A program made the translations under genes and the position numbers. Below are positions 1-9,100 of a stretch of 64,000 bases of DNA, one piece after another. Each line of letters opens with the position of its first letter. Within the stretch, counting starts at the first letter, position 1. The DNA lies in contig JACJWX010000025.1 in the NCBI GenBank assembly GCA_020636905.1, forward strand, positions 106,591-170,590, given 5' to 3'. Under the pieces are notes generated by a model. The model was not told the DNA's origin and did not search any database. It saw only the letters and a list, made by a program, of their open reading frames with translations. The DNA comes from Actinomycetota bacterium (GTDB taxonomy: Bacteria; Actinomycetota; Thermoleophilia; Miltoncostaeales; Miltoncostaeaceae).

Positions 1-228
1 TCCAACATCGTCATCAAACCGGACGTCTACGAACGGTTCCGGCCGGTCGTGCGGGCCGAGCCGCTGGTGATGGTGTGGGGCACGCTCGAACGCCGCGAAC
101 GCAACATCAACGTGGTCGCCGACCGCATCGAACGTGTCGATCCACCTCCGGATCGTGACGCTCGCGACGCCGCCCGGGCACGGGAGGCGGTGCCCCCGGG
201 ACAGCACTTCGCCCGTGGCCGCCGCTGA
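1..228 (+). CDS. dnaE2: Error-prone DNA polymerase DnaE2, C-terminal end (partial)
   Basis: The window opens inside an open frame whose last 75 residues read as the C-terminal OB-fold end of an error-prone DNA polymerase III alpha subunit: an N(I/V)V(I/V)xPDVYERFRPVVR segment followed by EPLVMVWGTLERRERNINVVADRIERV. This layout is typical of the final domain of DnaE2, which performs damage-tolerant lesion synthesis with ImuA/ImuB. The start and catalytic PHP/palm domains lie outside the window. It ends 6 bases before the stop of the convergent next gene. Family assignment rests only on this short tail; replicative DnaE1 is less likely because the protein ends soon after the OB fold. Confidence 0.75.
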   Translation, partial: SNIVIKPDVYERFRPVVRAEPLVMVWGTLERRERNINVVADRIERVDPPPDRDARDAARAREAVPPGQHFARGRR

Positions 229-234
229 GCCGCC

Positions 235-867
235 TCAGACCGTTCGCGGCGTCCAGCCGACGGCGTCGCCCATACGTCCAGCCAGCTCCAGGAGTGACGC
301 GAGCGGCATGGTGCCGTCCGAGGTCGGCACCGCCACGTCGGGAACGTCCCCCATCGCCGTCCGGTACTCGACCAGGGCGTGCAGCGCGGTCCCGATCACC
401 GGCGCCGCGGCGATCCGTCCCAGCTCGAGCGGGTTCGCGCCGGCCAGGTCGGGCCCGAACGCCAGGAGCGTCGTGGTGACGGGCACCCGTTCGTTGCCCG
501 GGAGGACCCGTACTTCCACCATCTCGCGTCCGTCGCTCATCATCACCGGCTGTCCGGTGACGCCGGCACTCAGGACCGGAAGCCCCTCCGCTCCGCCCTG
601 CGCCAGCAGCGACCAGACCTCGGCCGGGAACGCCCCGGCGTTCGCGTAGACGAACGTGCCCGACGCATCGGCCACCATGCTGGCGCGCAGACCCATCCGC
701 TCACCGCCATACGGCACGTCGAGCACGCACCGTTCCCGGGACCGCCGAACGCGGATCCCGTGCACATCGAGCGCCTCGCGCCCGTCGACGCCGACGCGGA
801 TCACGAAGGGTTCCTCGTCCTCGGGCAGGACCTGCGGTACGTCGTCGAGGGTCGGCTGGTCGGACAT
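235..867 (-). CDS. Hypothetical protein, 210 aa
   Basis: I do not recognise this protein. It is soluble-looking, acidic at the N-terminus and rich in beta-prone segments, with no signal peptide or membrane helix. The ATG at 867 is preceded directly by a purine-rich GGGGAG stretch. It converges on dnaE2 and diverges from the metallophosphoesterase at 975, leaving 107 bases for promoters. GC-rich third positions and absence of a better frame support it as a real gene; function unknown. Confidence 0.7.
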   Translation of the reverse strand: MSDQPTLDDVPQVLPEDEEPFVIRVGVDGREALDVHGIRVRRSRERCVLDVPYGGERMGLRASMVADASGTFVYANAGAFPAEVWSLLAQGGAEGLPVLSAGVTGQPVMMSDGREMVEVRVLPGNERVPVTTTLLAFGPDLAGANPLELGRIAAAPVIGTALHALVEYRTAMGDVPDVAVPTSDGTMPLASLLELAGRMGDAVGWTPRTV

Positions 868-974
868 CTCCCCACACGATACGCGGCCGGGCGAAGCGCC
901 CGGTCGAGCGGACGCCGCCCCGCGGAGGCCAGCCTCGAGCCGCGTCGCGGCGGCGCGGCGCTAGCCTGAATCGA

Positions 975-2066
975 ATGCCCGCAAGCCCCCTCACAACCGG
1001 CGAACGGCGCCTGCGCCGCGCGCTCGTGGCCACCGCGGTGTTCGCCGCGGCGATGGTGGTCGTGGTGGGCGCGGTGGTCGCCTACTGGTTCCGCGCCGTG
1101 CTGCCGACCGAGCCCGATCCGTTCACCAGGGGCCCGTACCTCACGCGGGTCGGCACCACCGATGCGACGCTTCGCTGGAGCGTGGACGGCGACCGGCGCG
1201 TCGAGATCGTGGCGACCACACCTGAGGGACGCGAGATCCGCAGCGCCACCGGCCGCCTGACGGGGCTCACTCCGGGTGCCACGCAGGGCTGGATGGCGGT
1301 CGTCGACGGATCCGCCAGGGCGTCGGGGACGATCACCACCGCGCCGACCGACCGCCGCGCGCCGATCCACTTCGTCGCCTTCGGCGACTACGGCGCCGGC
1401 GGCGAGGACGAATGGGCAGTCGGCCGGGTGGCATCGGCGCAGCGGCCGGCTTTCACACTGGTACCGGGCGACAACAGCTACCTCGCCGCTGCGCCGTCCC
1501 TCTTCGACCGGAACATCTTCCGGCCCATGCGCACGCTGCTGGCACAGGGCCCCTTCGTGGCGACGCTCGGCGAACACGACCTGGCCTGGTTCGGCGGCTC
1601 GGACGTCGCAACCGCGCTCGGCCTGCCCGATGGCGGTAAGCGATACGTGTGGAACTTCGGCCCGGTCCGCGTGCTGGTGCTGGGCCTCGAGGCGGATGCC
1701 GCGGACGTCCCGTTCGTCCGCAGGGAGCTGGCGAAGCCGGGCGCGAGGCGCACCTACGTGGTCGTCCACCGCCCCCCGCAGCCCGGCAACCCGGTGCTCC
1801 AGGCGGCGCGCGGGAGGGTGGCGGCGGTCTTCGCGGGCCACAACCATCGATATGAGCGACGCACCGTGGACGGGGTACTCACCCTCACGGTGGGCACCGG
1901 CGGGGCGCCTCGCAGCGGCGACGAGCGGCTGACGCCGGTCTCCGGCGACGCCCAGGTCTCGCTGGCGGTGTTCGGACTGATGCGCGTCGACGACCGCGCC
2001 GACGGCGCGGACATGGTGTTCCTGGATTCGTCGGGCCGTGTTCGCGACCGGGTGCACGTCAGGTGA
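975..2066 (+). CDS. Membrane-anchored purple-acid-phosphatase-like metallophosphoesterase
   Basis: A 363-residue protein with a basic N-terminus, one membrane anchor at about residues 15-38, a short fibronectin-III-like region (50-125) and a calcineurin-like phosphoesterase domain (130-350), so the catalytic part should lie outside the membrane. Metal-site motifs are visible in order: GDYG (D138), GDNSY (D166), GEHD (200-202), VVH (H265) and GHNH (H289, H291). The usual GNHD/E Asn ligand is Glu200 here. Domain order matches bacterial purple acid phosphatase relatives that cleave phosphomonoesters or diesters. Its stop overlaps the start of the next gene by 4 bases (GTGA), so the two are probably co-translated. 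Confidence 0.85.
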   Translation: MPASPLTTGERRLRRALVATAVFAAAMVVVVGAVVAYWFRAVLPTEPDPFTRGPYLTRVGTTDATLRWSVDGDRRVEIVATTPEGREIRSATGRLTGLTPGATQGWMAVVDGSARASGTITTAPTDRRAPIHFVAFGDYGAGGEDEWAVGRVASAQRPAFTLVPGDNSYLAAAPSLFDRNIFRPMRTLLAQGPFVATLGEHDLAWFGGSDVATALGLPDGGKRYVWNFGPVRVLVLGLEADAADVPFVRRELAKPGARRTYVVVHRPPQPGNPVLQAARGRVAAVFAGHNHRYERRTVDGVLTLTVGTGGAPRSGDERLTPVSGDAQVSLAVFGLMRVDDRADGADMVFLDSSGRVRDRVHVR

Positions 2067-2398
2067 TCCGGATCGCGGGAGGCATGCTCGCCATCGCGGG
2101 CCTCGGCGGCGCGCTGGCGCGGCCCCTGCTGGACATCCCTGGAGCGTTCCCGGTCCTCGGGATCTGTGCCCTGGTGCTCTGGTTCGTCGGGACGGCGACG
2201 GCCGCATCGTGCCTCGCGCCCCCGCGGCCCATCAGCGGCGCCGCGGCGATCTCGGCCGCCGTTCTCGCCTGGCCGCTGCTGTTCGTCTCGGGGGCGGCGC
2301 CGCTGTGGGGCGGCCTGTCACTGGTGTGCGGAGTCCTGATCGCGGCGGGCGCACAGGAGCGATTCGCACGAGCCGACACGGAGACGCCCACCCCCTGA
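2063..2398 (+). CDS. Small integral membrane protein, 111 aa
   Basis: The GTG start at 2063 overlaps the TGA of the phosphoesterase gene (GTGA), indicating translational coupling. The protein is almost wholly hydrophobic, with about four predicted membrane helices separated by short Gly/Pro loops and a charged C-terminal tail. No family motif is recognised. Its position suggests a membrane partner of the upstream phosphoesterase, but that is inference only. Confidence 0.7.
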   Translation: MIRIAGGMLAIAGLGGALARPLLDIPGAFPVLGICALVLWFVGTATAASCLAPPRPISGAAAISAAVLAWPLLFVSGAAPLWGGLSLVCGVLIAAGAQERFARADTETPTP

Positions 2399-2415
2399 CC
2401 GGGCCGGGCCGGTGC

Positions 2416-3495
2416 CTACTGACCCGTGGTGGTCCCCACGGACACCGTGACCAGCGGCGCATCGGCCACCAGATCGACCGATTCCGACAGGGTGCGCCGA
2501 CCCGCCAGCACCGGACCGAGCCAGGCGAACGCCAGCGCACCGAGCGCCAGTGTGGTGCCCAGGGCGATGACCTGGATCGCCACGCTCAGCGCCAGTGCGC
2601 TGGAGGCCGGGACGCCGTAGGCCAGCGCGAGCGTCGGCACCAGCACCGCTTCGCGAGTCCCCGCACCGCCGGGAGCCAGCGGCAGCAGACCGCTCACCAC
2701 GATCAGCGCGTACACCATCGCCCCCGCTTCCGCCGGAAGCCCCAGCGCGGCGAGCAGTGCCGACAGGGACATCACCCGCAGGAGCATCGCGACCACGCTC
2801 AGCAGTCCGGCCATCCGGACGGCGGTCGGATCCGCGAGGCCACGCGTTCCCTCAGCCATACGGGCGAACGCCTGACCGACGCGTGCCGGAAGCCGGTCAC
2901 GCAGCCGGGCCGAGCCTCGACCGCGGCGGGCGATCACGAGCACGACGGCGGCGACACCGAGCGCGGCGAGCGCCATCCAGCGAACGTCTCCGGCCGGACC
3001 GGGGGGCGGCGTGAGCATGAAGATGGCGAGCACCGCAGCGGCGCCGACGACGGCGTCGACGATCTTGTAGCTGCCGAGCGCTCCGACGACCCGCCAGGTT
3101 CCCGCCTCAGCGCCGTGTGGATGGCGGCGGACCAGCGCGACACGCACGCCCTCGCCGAGGCTGGCCGGCAGGGCCTCACACGCGGCGCGCGCGAGCCAGT
3201 GGAGTCCCAGCGTATGGGCGGCGCCCAGCCCGCGAATGCCCCCGGCGCGCTGGCAGACCCACCACTGCAGGCCCGAGACGGACTGACAGGCCGCGAACAG
3301 CACCACCGCAAGGGCCATCAACCGCGGGTCGGCTCCAGACAGCGAGCCGGCCGCCTCGCCCAGGTCGACACTGGCGACGCCGAACGCCCCGAGGGCGAGC
3401 ACGGCGAGGAGGGCCAGTGTGGCCAGCACCACGCGGCGGAGGCGGCGTGGCGAGCGTGAATGGGCGGAGGAGTGAGTCAGTGGCGGAATGGGCAC
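2416..3495 (-). CDS. Lysylphosphatidylglycerol synthase/flippase-type integral membrane protein (UPF0104)
   Basis: A polytopic membrane protein of about 359 residues with roughly eight hydrophobic segments. It resembles the UPF0104/LPG-synthase transmembrane family: an early membrane helix, the EALPASLGEGVRV segment, and a late APGGAGTREA loop that matches the family's PGGxGxxE motif. Such proteins flip or modify lipids or lipid-linked sugars. The frame stays open further upstream, but that part is Arg/Ser-rich and overlaps the divergent PAP2 gene, so I chose the GTG at 3495. The ribosome site there is weak, so the start is uncertain. It lies head to head with the PAP2 gene, another lipid-phosphate enzyme. 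Confidence 0.8.
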   Translation of the reverse strand: MPIPPLTHSSAHSRSPRRLRRVVLATLALLAVLALGAFGVASVDLGEAAGSLSGADPRLMALAVVLFAACQSVSGLQWWVCQRAGGIRGLGAAHTLGLHWLARAACEALPASLGEGVRVALVRRHPHGAEAGTWRVVGALGSYKIVDAVVGAAAVLAIFMLTPPPGPAGDVRWMALAALGVAAVVLVIARRGRGSARLRDRLPARVGQAFARMAEGTRGLADPTAVRMAGLLSVVAMLLRVMSLSALLAALGLPAEAGAMVYALIVVSGLLPLAPGGAGTREAVLVPTLALAYGVPASSALALSVAIQVIALGTTLALGALAFAWLGPVLAGRRTLSESVDLVADAPLVTVSVGTTTGQ

Positions 3496-3620
3496 GTGAA
3501 CCGGCCGGCGGGAACAGTAGCGGACGTGCGGATTCGCGCACGCAGATCCGGGTGTGCCGAACGAACCCCATTGCACAACTCCGGCACTCGGAAGAACATT
3601 CGACCCAGGAGGTGCAATAC

Positions 3621-4376
3621 GTGAGCAAGGTGGTCGCGACCACCCACCGGCGCCGGCACGCACACGGCTTCCCGGGCTGGCGAACGCTCGCCGCTCAGGT
3701 GTTCCTGGTGACCGGCGGCGCGCTCGCCTACTTCCTCGTGCGCGGCCTGACCATGTCCAACGACGACCTGGCCGTACGGAACGCACGCCGGATCCTTGAC
3801 CTCGAGTCACGCCTCGGGATCGACTGGGAGGTCCCGCTCCAGCGTGCGATCGACGGGTCCGACGCGCTGATCACGCTCATGAACTGGATCTACATCTACG
3901 GTCATTGGCCCGTACTGGTGGCGACGCTCGTGTGGTTGTTCATCCGCTGGCCGTCGCGCTACTACACCCTCCGCAACGCGCTGTTCATTTCTGGAGCCAT
4001 CGGACTGGTGATCTTCGCCCTGTTCCCCGTCGCCCCGCCGCGACTCGGCGTGCTCGACGTTGCCGACACCGTGACCGAGCGGTCCCGCTCGTACCGGACC
4101 CTGCAGCCCCCCGAGCTGATCAACTTGTACGCCGCCGTGCCCAGTCTCCACTTCGGCTGGAACCTGCTGGTGGGCATCTTCGTGTGGCGCAATGCCGCCA
4201 CGCTCACCATGCGCGTGTTCGGCCTCGCGGTGCCCCCGGCGATGGCCGTGGCCGTGGTGGCGACGGGCAACCACTTCGTGCTCGACGTGCTGGCGGGCGG
4301 CATCGTGGCGCTCTCCGGGCTGGCGGTCGCCCACGCCGTCCCGGCGCTGCGTGACACGCCGCCGTGGGCGCGATGA
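3621..4376 (+). CDS. PAP2 superfamily (phosphatidic acid phosphatase / inositolphosphotransferase-like) membrane protein
   Basis: A 251-residue protein with about six membrane helices. The PAP2/Aur1-type active-site motifs are visible as PSLHFGW (near residue 178) and GNHFVLDVLAG (near 217), which supply the catalytic His residues and Asp. The GTG start at 3621 follows an AGGAGG ribosome site at a normal distance, so the longer open frame upstream is not coding. The family dephosphorylates or transfers lipid phosphates at the membrane. The stop overlaps the ATG of a glycerophosphodiesterase (ATGA), so the two form a coupled lipid-phosphate pair. Confidence 0.88.
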   Translation: MSKVVATTHRRRHAHGFPGWRTLAAQVFLVTGGALAYFLVRGLTMSNDDLAVRNARRILDLESRLGIDWEVPLQRAIDGSDALITLMNWIYIYGHWPVLVATLVWLFIRWPSRYYTLRNALFISGAIGLVIFALFPVAPPRLGVLDVADTVTERSRSYRTLQPPELINLYAAVPSLHFGWNLLVGIFVWRNAATLTMRVFGLAVPPAMAVAVVATGNHFVLDVLAGGIVALSGLAVAHAVPALRDTPPWAR

Positions 4377-5020
4377 AGCTCGTCGCACATCGGGCGGGGA
4401 ACGACCCGGCGCGTGCCCGCGCGTTCCCGCCCGGGGTCGTGGACGTGATCGAGGCGGACGTGCACTTGCACCGGGGACGCCTCGAGGTGCGCCACGCCAA
4501 GCGGATCTGGTTCCTCCCGATCCTGTGGGACCGCTGGTACCTCGCGAACCCCTTCGCGCCTCCGCTGCTGCTGGACACCGTGCTCGAATCCCTCGATCCC
4601 CGCGTGACGCTCATGGTCGACCTGAAGGGGATCACCCCCGGCCTCGGGCGGGCGGTTCGGACCCTCGTGGACCGCCACGCGACACCCGAACTGATCGTGT
4701 CAGCCCGGGTGTGGCGCCATCTGCGTCACTTCCGCGACCGGCCCGGCACGCTCTTGCTGCGCTCAGCCGGAAACCGTCGGGAGTTGCGGCGCCTGCTGCG
4801 GCAACCGGCGGGCACGTGGGATGGCGTGTCGGTGCATCGTGAGCTGCTCACCCCGGCCGTCGTGGCGCGGCTCCGCACCCGCGCACGCGAGGTGTGGACG
4901 TGGCCGGTGAACACCCCCGCGGCGGCTCGCGAGGTGGCGGCCCTGGGGGTGACCGGTGTCATCAGCGATGCCCCGCTCGAGGTCGCGGCGACGGTGGCGG
5001 GGGAATCCGGCGGCGGCTGA
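4373..5020 (+). CDS. Glycerophosphodiester phosphodiesterase family protein
   Basis: A 215-residue TIM-barrel-sized protein beginning with the HR motif (LVAHRAG). It continues with E-A-D-V-H (residues about 31-35), a Glu/Arg/His segment ending EVRH, and DLKG near residue 83. These positions correspond to the metal and catalytic residues of GDPD enzymes, which release glycerol 3-phosphate from deacylated phospholipids. The C-terminal GVTGVISDAP closes the barrel as in the family. ATG 4373 overlaps the upstream stop by 4 bases and is preferred over the GTG at 4364. The protein is shorter than most GDPDs, but no core motif is missing. Confidence 0.85.
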   Translation: MKLVAHRAGNDPARARAFPPGVVDVIEADVHLHRGRLEVRHAKRIWFLPILWDRWYLANPFAPPLLLDTVLESLDPRVTLMVDLKGITPGLGRAVRTLVDRHATPELIVSARVWRHLRHFRDRPGTLLLRSAGNRRELRRLLRQPAGTWDGVSVHRELLTPAVVARLRTRAREVWTWPVNTPAAAREVAALGVTGVISDAPLEVAATVAGESGGG

Positions 5021-5048
5021 TTCCGCGAGGCGGACTCGCCGTCCTGGA

Positions 5049-6143
5049 TCAGCAGCGTCCGCCGGACGCCGCGAGCCGGCGCACGACGGCCCGCATCACG
5101 TCGGCCGCGAAGCCGTCGCCAACGGCGTCGCCGACCCCGCTCGCGCTCCAGGTCATCGCCGCCACCACGATCGGCCCCGAACGGGTGTAGACGACGCCGA
5201 CATCGTGCTTGACCTGTTCGGTGTAGCCGGTCTTGTGCAGCAGCGGCATGCCGTCGGGAAGTCCGTGCGCGAACTTCGTCCGGTCGCGGACCTCGAGGAA
5301 CCGCCGGGTGAGTTCGCGGCGGGCGTCCGCGGGGCGGATCCCCAGTCGCCGCGCCGCGGTTCCACCGATCGCCGACCGATGGATGACCACGAACATCCGC
5401 GCCATCTCCAGTGGGCTCCCGATGTAGTTCGTGTAGAGCGCGGGCCGCGCGGTGGCCTCGATCGGGATGGGCCGGGACGCCTCCTCGATGATGTACGGCC
5501 GGCGCACGAGCGCCTCGCGAAGGCCGATCAGCCGCAGCGTCTCGGTGACACGGGTCGCACCCCGCACCCCGTCCCCGCCGCCCTGGATGGCGAGCACCTG
5601 ATTGGCCGCGAGATCGTTGGAATCGATGATCATCCGGTCGAGCAGTGACGACGACGCTCCGGCGGGACGCCGAACGGCATCGAGGAGGATGCCCGCCTTC
5701 AACACACTCGCGGTCGGGAATGGCGCCGCCGCGTTCACACCGGCGCCGCAGCCCGTGACCAGATGCTGTGCGTAGACGCCGCTGATCGCCGGCAGGCGAC
5801 CGGTGAGCCGGACCAGGTCGGCCTGCAGGCGGCGGTCGAGCCGCCCCTGCGTGGTGCCGAGTTTGTGGCCCGAGGCCGGAAGCACCCACGTGAGGCGCGA
5901 CACACGGCTGAGGCGCACACCCCCGGGACCGATCGCGCGCACCCGCAGGTTCCAGCGCCCCGTCGGGAGCCGGAGCGACACCGTTCGCGGCCCGCGCGGT
6001 ACGGGGATCGCCAGCCGGCTGCGACCATCGGTGACCGCCTGGATCCTCGTCGTGTTGCGCCCCACGCGCACGGCGATGCGCCCGAACACCACCGGGGCGG
6101 GCGCGACGATCGGCGGCGGAGGCGGTGCCACGGCGGGACTCAC
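5049..6143 (-). CDS. Class A beta-lactamase-fold serine hydrolase with N-terminal beta domain
   Basis: A 364-residue protein whose second half carries the serine penicilloyl-type triad of motifs: S146-V-L-K149, S175-N-D177 and K304-T-G306. Residues 20-90 form a separate beta-rich, Ig-like segment after a Pro-rich start. The family includes beta-lactamases and DD-peptidase-like enzymes; the SND motif fits the class A fold. No clear signal peptide is visible from the ATG at 6143, which is odd for an enzyme expected outside the membrane. The true start may differ, or export may be non-classical. Substrate unknown. Confidence 0.82.
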   Translation of the reverse strand: MSPAVAPPPPPIVAPAPVVFGRIAVRVGRNTTRIQAVTDGRSRLAIPVPRGPRTVSLRLPTGRWNLRVRAIGPGGVRLSRVSRLTWVLPASGHKLGTTQGRLDRRLQADLVRLTGRLPAISGVYAQHLVTGCGAGVNAAAPFPTASVLKAGILLDAVRRPAGASSSLLDRMIIDSNDLAANQVLAIQGGGDGVRGATRVTETLRLIGLREALVRRPYIIEEASRPIPIEATARPALYTNYIGSPLEMARMFVVIHRSAIGGTAARRLGIRPADARRELTRRFLEVRDRTKFAHGLPDGMPLLHKTGYTEQVKHDVGVVYTRSGPIVVAAMTWSASGVGDAVGDGFAADVMRAVVRRLAASGGRC

Positions 6144-6187
6144 GCCCCAAGTCTAGTTCCGCCCTCCGCGGCGAGGCAGCGGTGCCG

Positions 6188-9100
6188 TTACCCGGCGAGC
6201 CCCCGCTCGACCGCGTCGATCAGCCGCGGCCGAAGCTCGTTCGCGGGGATGATCGCGTGCACCGAGCCCACGTCGCGGGCACGCTCGACACTGTGGATGT
6301 TGTCGAACTCGTCGGCGACCTCACCGAGCTTCTCGGAGCGGACCCGGATCCGCAGTTCGGCGAGTTCCTGGCTGAGGCGGCTGCGTTCGACGCCGTCGGC
6401 GTCCTCCAGCCGCGCCACGGCATCGACGATCCGCTGGTCGGCTTCGGTGCGCGCCTTCACGTCACCGGCGAACACCACCGCGGCCGCGGGCGCCCCGCCG
6501 ATCACCGAGGCGTAGGACCCCTCCACCGCGAGCACCTCCATCCGCTCGTTGAGCGCGGCGGAGAACACCACGAACGCGCCGCCGTGGTAGCGGGACACGA
6601 CGCAGAACACGATGGGCCCGTCGAAGTTCACGATGGCCCGCCCGATCTCGGCGCCGTATTCGAGCTGCCGCTTGCGGAGCGATTCGGGCGACCCGTCGAA
6701 GCCGGTGAGGTTCGCCAGCACGACCAGCGGCCGGTTCCCGCTGGCCGCGTTGATCGCCCGGGCGGCCTTGCGGGACGAGACCGGGAACAGGGTCCCCGCC
6801 GTCCACTGGTCGGGCCCGTCGGCCGGGACGAACTGGCGGCGCGGAATGTTGCGGCTCTCGATCCCGAGCATCATCACCGGATACCCGCCCAGATGTCCGT
6901 CCATGACCACGACGGTGTCCCCGTCGCCGAGGTCGCGCCAGCGCTCGAGCAGGTCGTGATCCTGGTCGCTGACGGCCCGGATGACGGTGCGGATGTCGAA
7001 CGGCTTCTTCCGCTCGGGGTTCCGGTCGGCCGAGAAGATGTCGCCGACGGTCGTGAAATCGCTCTCGGGATGGTTGTGTGGGAACGGGCGCACATCGCGA
7101 TCCAGCGGATCCGAGGTCTCGGCCCGCCGCGGGGCGTCCTCCCCGGGTGCCACGTAGGTGTGGTCGTAGTACTCGAACAGCAGCTCACACGCGCCGGCGA
7201 GATGCGGCGCCCAGTACTGGGCCTGGCCGTTGGGACCCATGATGCGGTCGTAGCCGCCGATTCCGAAGTTGTCGTCGGCCGACACGCCACCGGAGTAGTC
7301 CAGGGCCTGCTTGCCGGTCAGCACCATGGCACTGTCAGGGGTCATCACCAGAATGCCGCGCGTGTGCATCAGCATCGTGGCCTCGGCGTTCCAGTAGGGC
7401 TGGGCGCCGACGTTGATTCCCGCCACCACCACGTTGATCTCGCCCCCGTCCTGCGTGAAGTTGATGATGCGGCGCAGCACCCGCGACACCCAGTCCATGT
7501 TCTCGGTGCCGGTGTCCCGCGAGATGCGCGCGCCGGACGACAGCGCGAACCACTCCACGGGGATGCGCTCACGGTCGGCCATGTCGATGGCCGCCATGAT
7601 GCGCGCGCACTCGGGCTCGGACACCGACCCGAGCGACTTCGTGGGGTCGCCGATCAGCACCACTCGACGGACACCCTCGGGATACTTGTCGGTGGGCGTC
7701 GTCGCCAGACCCGCGACGATCCCGGCGCTGTTGCCGCCCGGGGCGCGGTCGACCGGCGCGAGCTGCCCCTCGTCGTCGAGATCCAGCTCCTCGAAACTGC
7801 CGCCGACCCCGGCCAGCAGGTTCGCGAGCTCGTAGGGGTAGACGGTTCCGCGACGCCGCGCGGCAAGCACCTTCTGGTTGTAGTCGTCCTGGGTCGAGAG
7901 CGGCTGCGAGGGCGTCGAGGTGAACCCGACCGTGACACCGGAGCCCGGGCGATACGCGAACCGCAGGGCCACGTCGCCGGCCTCGGCGCCCTCGCTGGCC
8001 GAACTGCCGCAGACGAGCACCTCCTCGAGCCCGAGTCCCTCGGTCATGGGCGCCAGGCGCCGGGCGAGCGCGGTGAGCTCCTGCACCGGGAACGTGATGG
8101 GCGGCCAGACGTAGAGCAGCACGTGGTTCCCGAGGGGGCGGCTGCGTTGCGGGCGGGACACCTGGGCACGGCGGATCGCCTCCAGGCTATCTGCGAGGGC
8201 ATGTTCGAGTTCGGGCAGTGTGATGAGTGTCCCGGCGTCGTCCCTCACCTCGGTGAGATTCCGGACCTCGGCCAGGGCGACGAATCGTTCATCGCGGGGT
8301 GCTCCCGGAGTGACGCAACGGAACGCGTAGGTGTCCCCGGTCGACTCGATCCGTTCGACCTCGAACGGGTTGAGTCGCCAGAACCGCAGCCGGCGGGCGA
8401 TCATCGGATGCATCCCACGGGTCGCACGTTCCTCCGCCAGCGCGCCGTCGTCGTCGCGACGGAACGTGAAGTGCGATGCGGTGCCGTCCGGCGCCGCGGG
8501 CGACACCACGAGGCGGCTGACCGTCCGCGGGAATCCGGCCGCCGCGATCGCCCGTTCGATCATCGCGGCTTTGGCGTCGGGGGCCTTCTCACCGGGCCAG
8601 TGGACGTAGATGTCGATGACCACGTCGTGGCCGTCCGTCGAGGACTCGCTCGCCTGCTGCGCCGCGGACCGCAGCGTCGACTCGAGGTGCTTCTGGTCGG
8701 TGAGCATCGCGACCAGGCTCACGAGGTGCCCGGGACGGGTGTAGGCGCCGGTCACCATCTGCACCCCGTCACGCGAACCCACCACGACGTCGTGCAGGTC
8801 GCGAATCCGGTAGTGGCGCCGGGTCAGCGCCTCGAGCAACGGTTCGACGGTGAGCCCGCCGTTGGCGGAGAGCCGCGGGCCGAGCAGCGGCATCAGCGGT
8901 TGCGGCAGTTCGACCAGGACCGCCATGTGCTCGGTGTTGCCCGGATCGTCCGCGAGCCCGTTCAGTGCCGTGCGTGCGCGGTCGTAGGTCGCCTCGCGCC
9001 CCGCGGCGATCAGCGGCCGGTCGAAGGTGGCGTAGCGCGCCCCGCGCGCCATCTCGCCGATGGCCGGATGCCGGAGCTGGGTGGCCACCACCATGCGGCT

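Noticed and set aside
2416..3810. Longer version of the UPF0104 gene starting at 3810
   Set aside because: The extra residues are Arg/Ser-rich, have no domain and overlap the divergent PAP2 gene with its good ribosome site.
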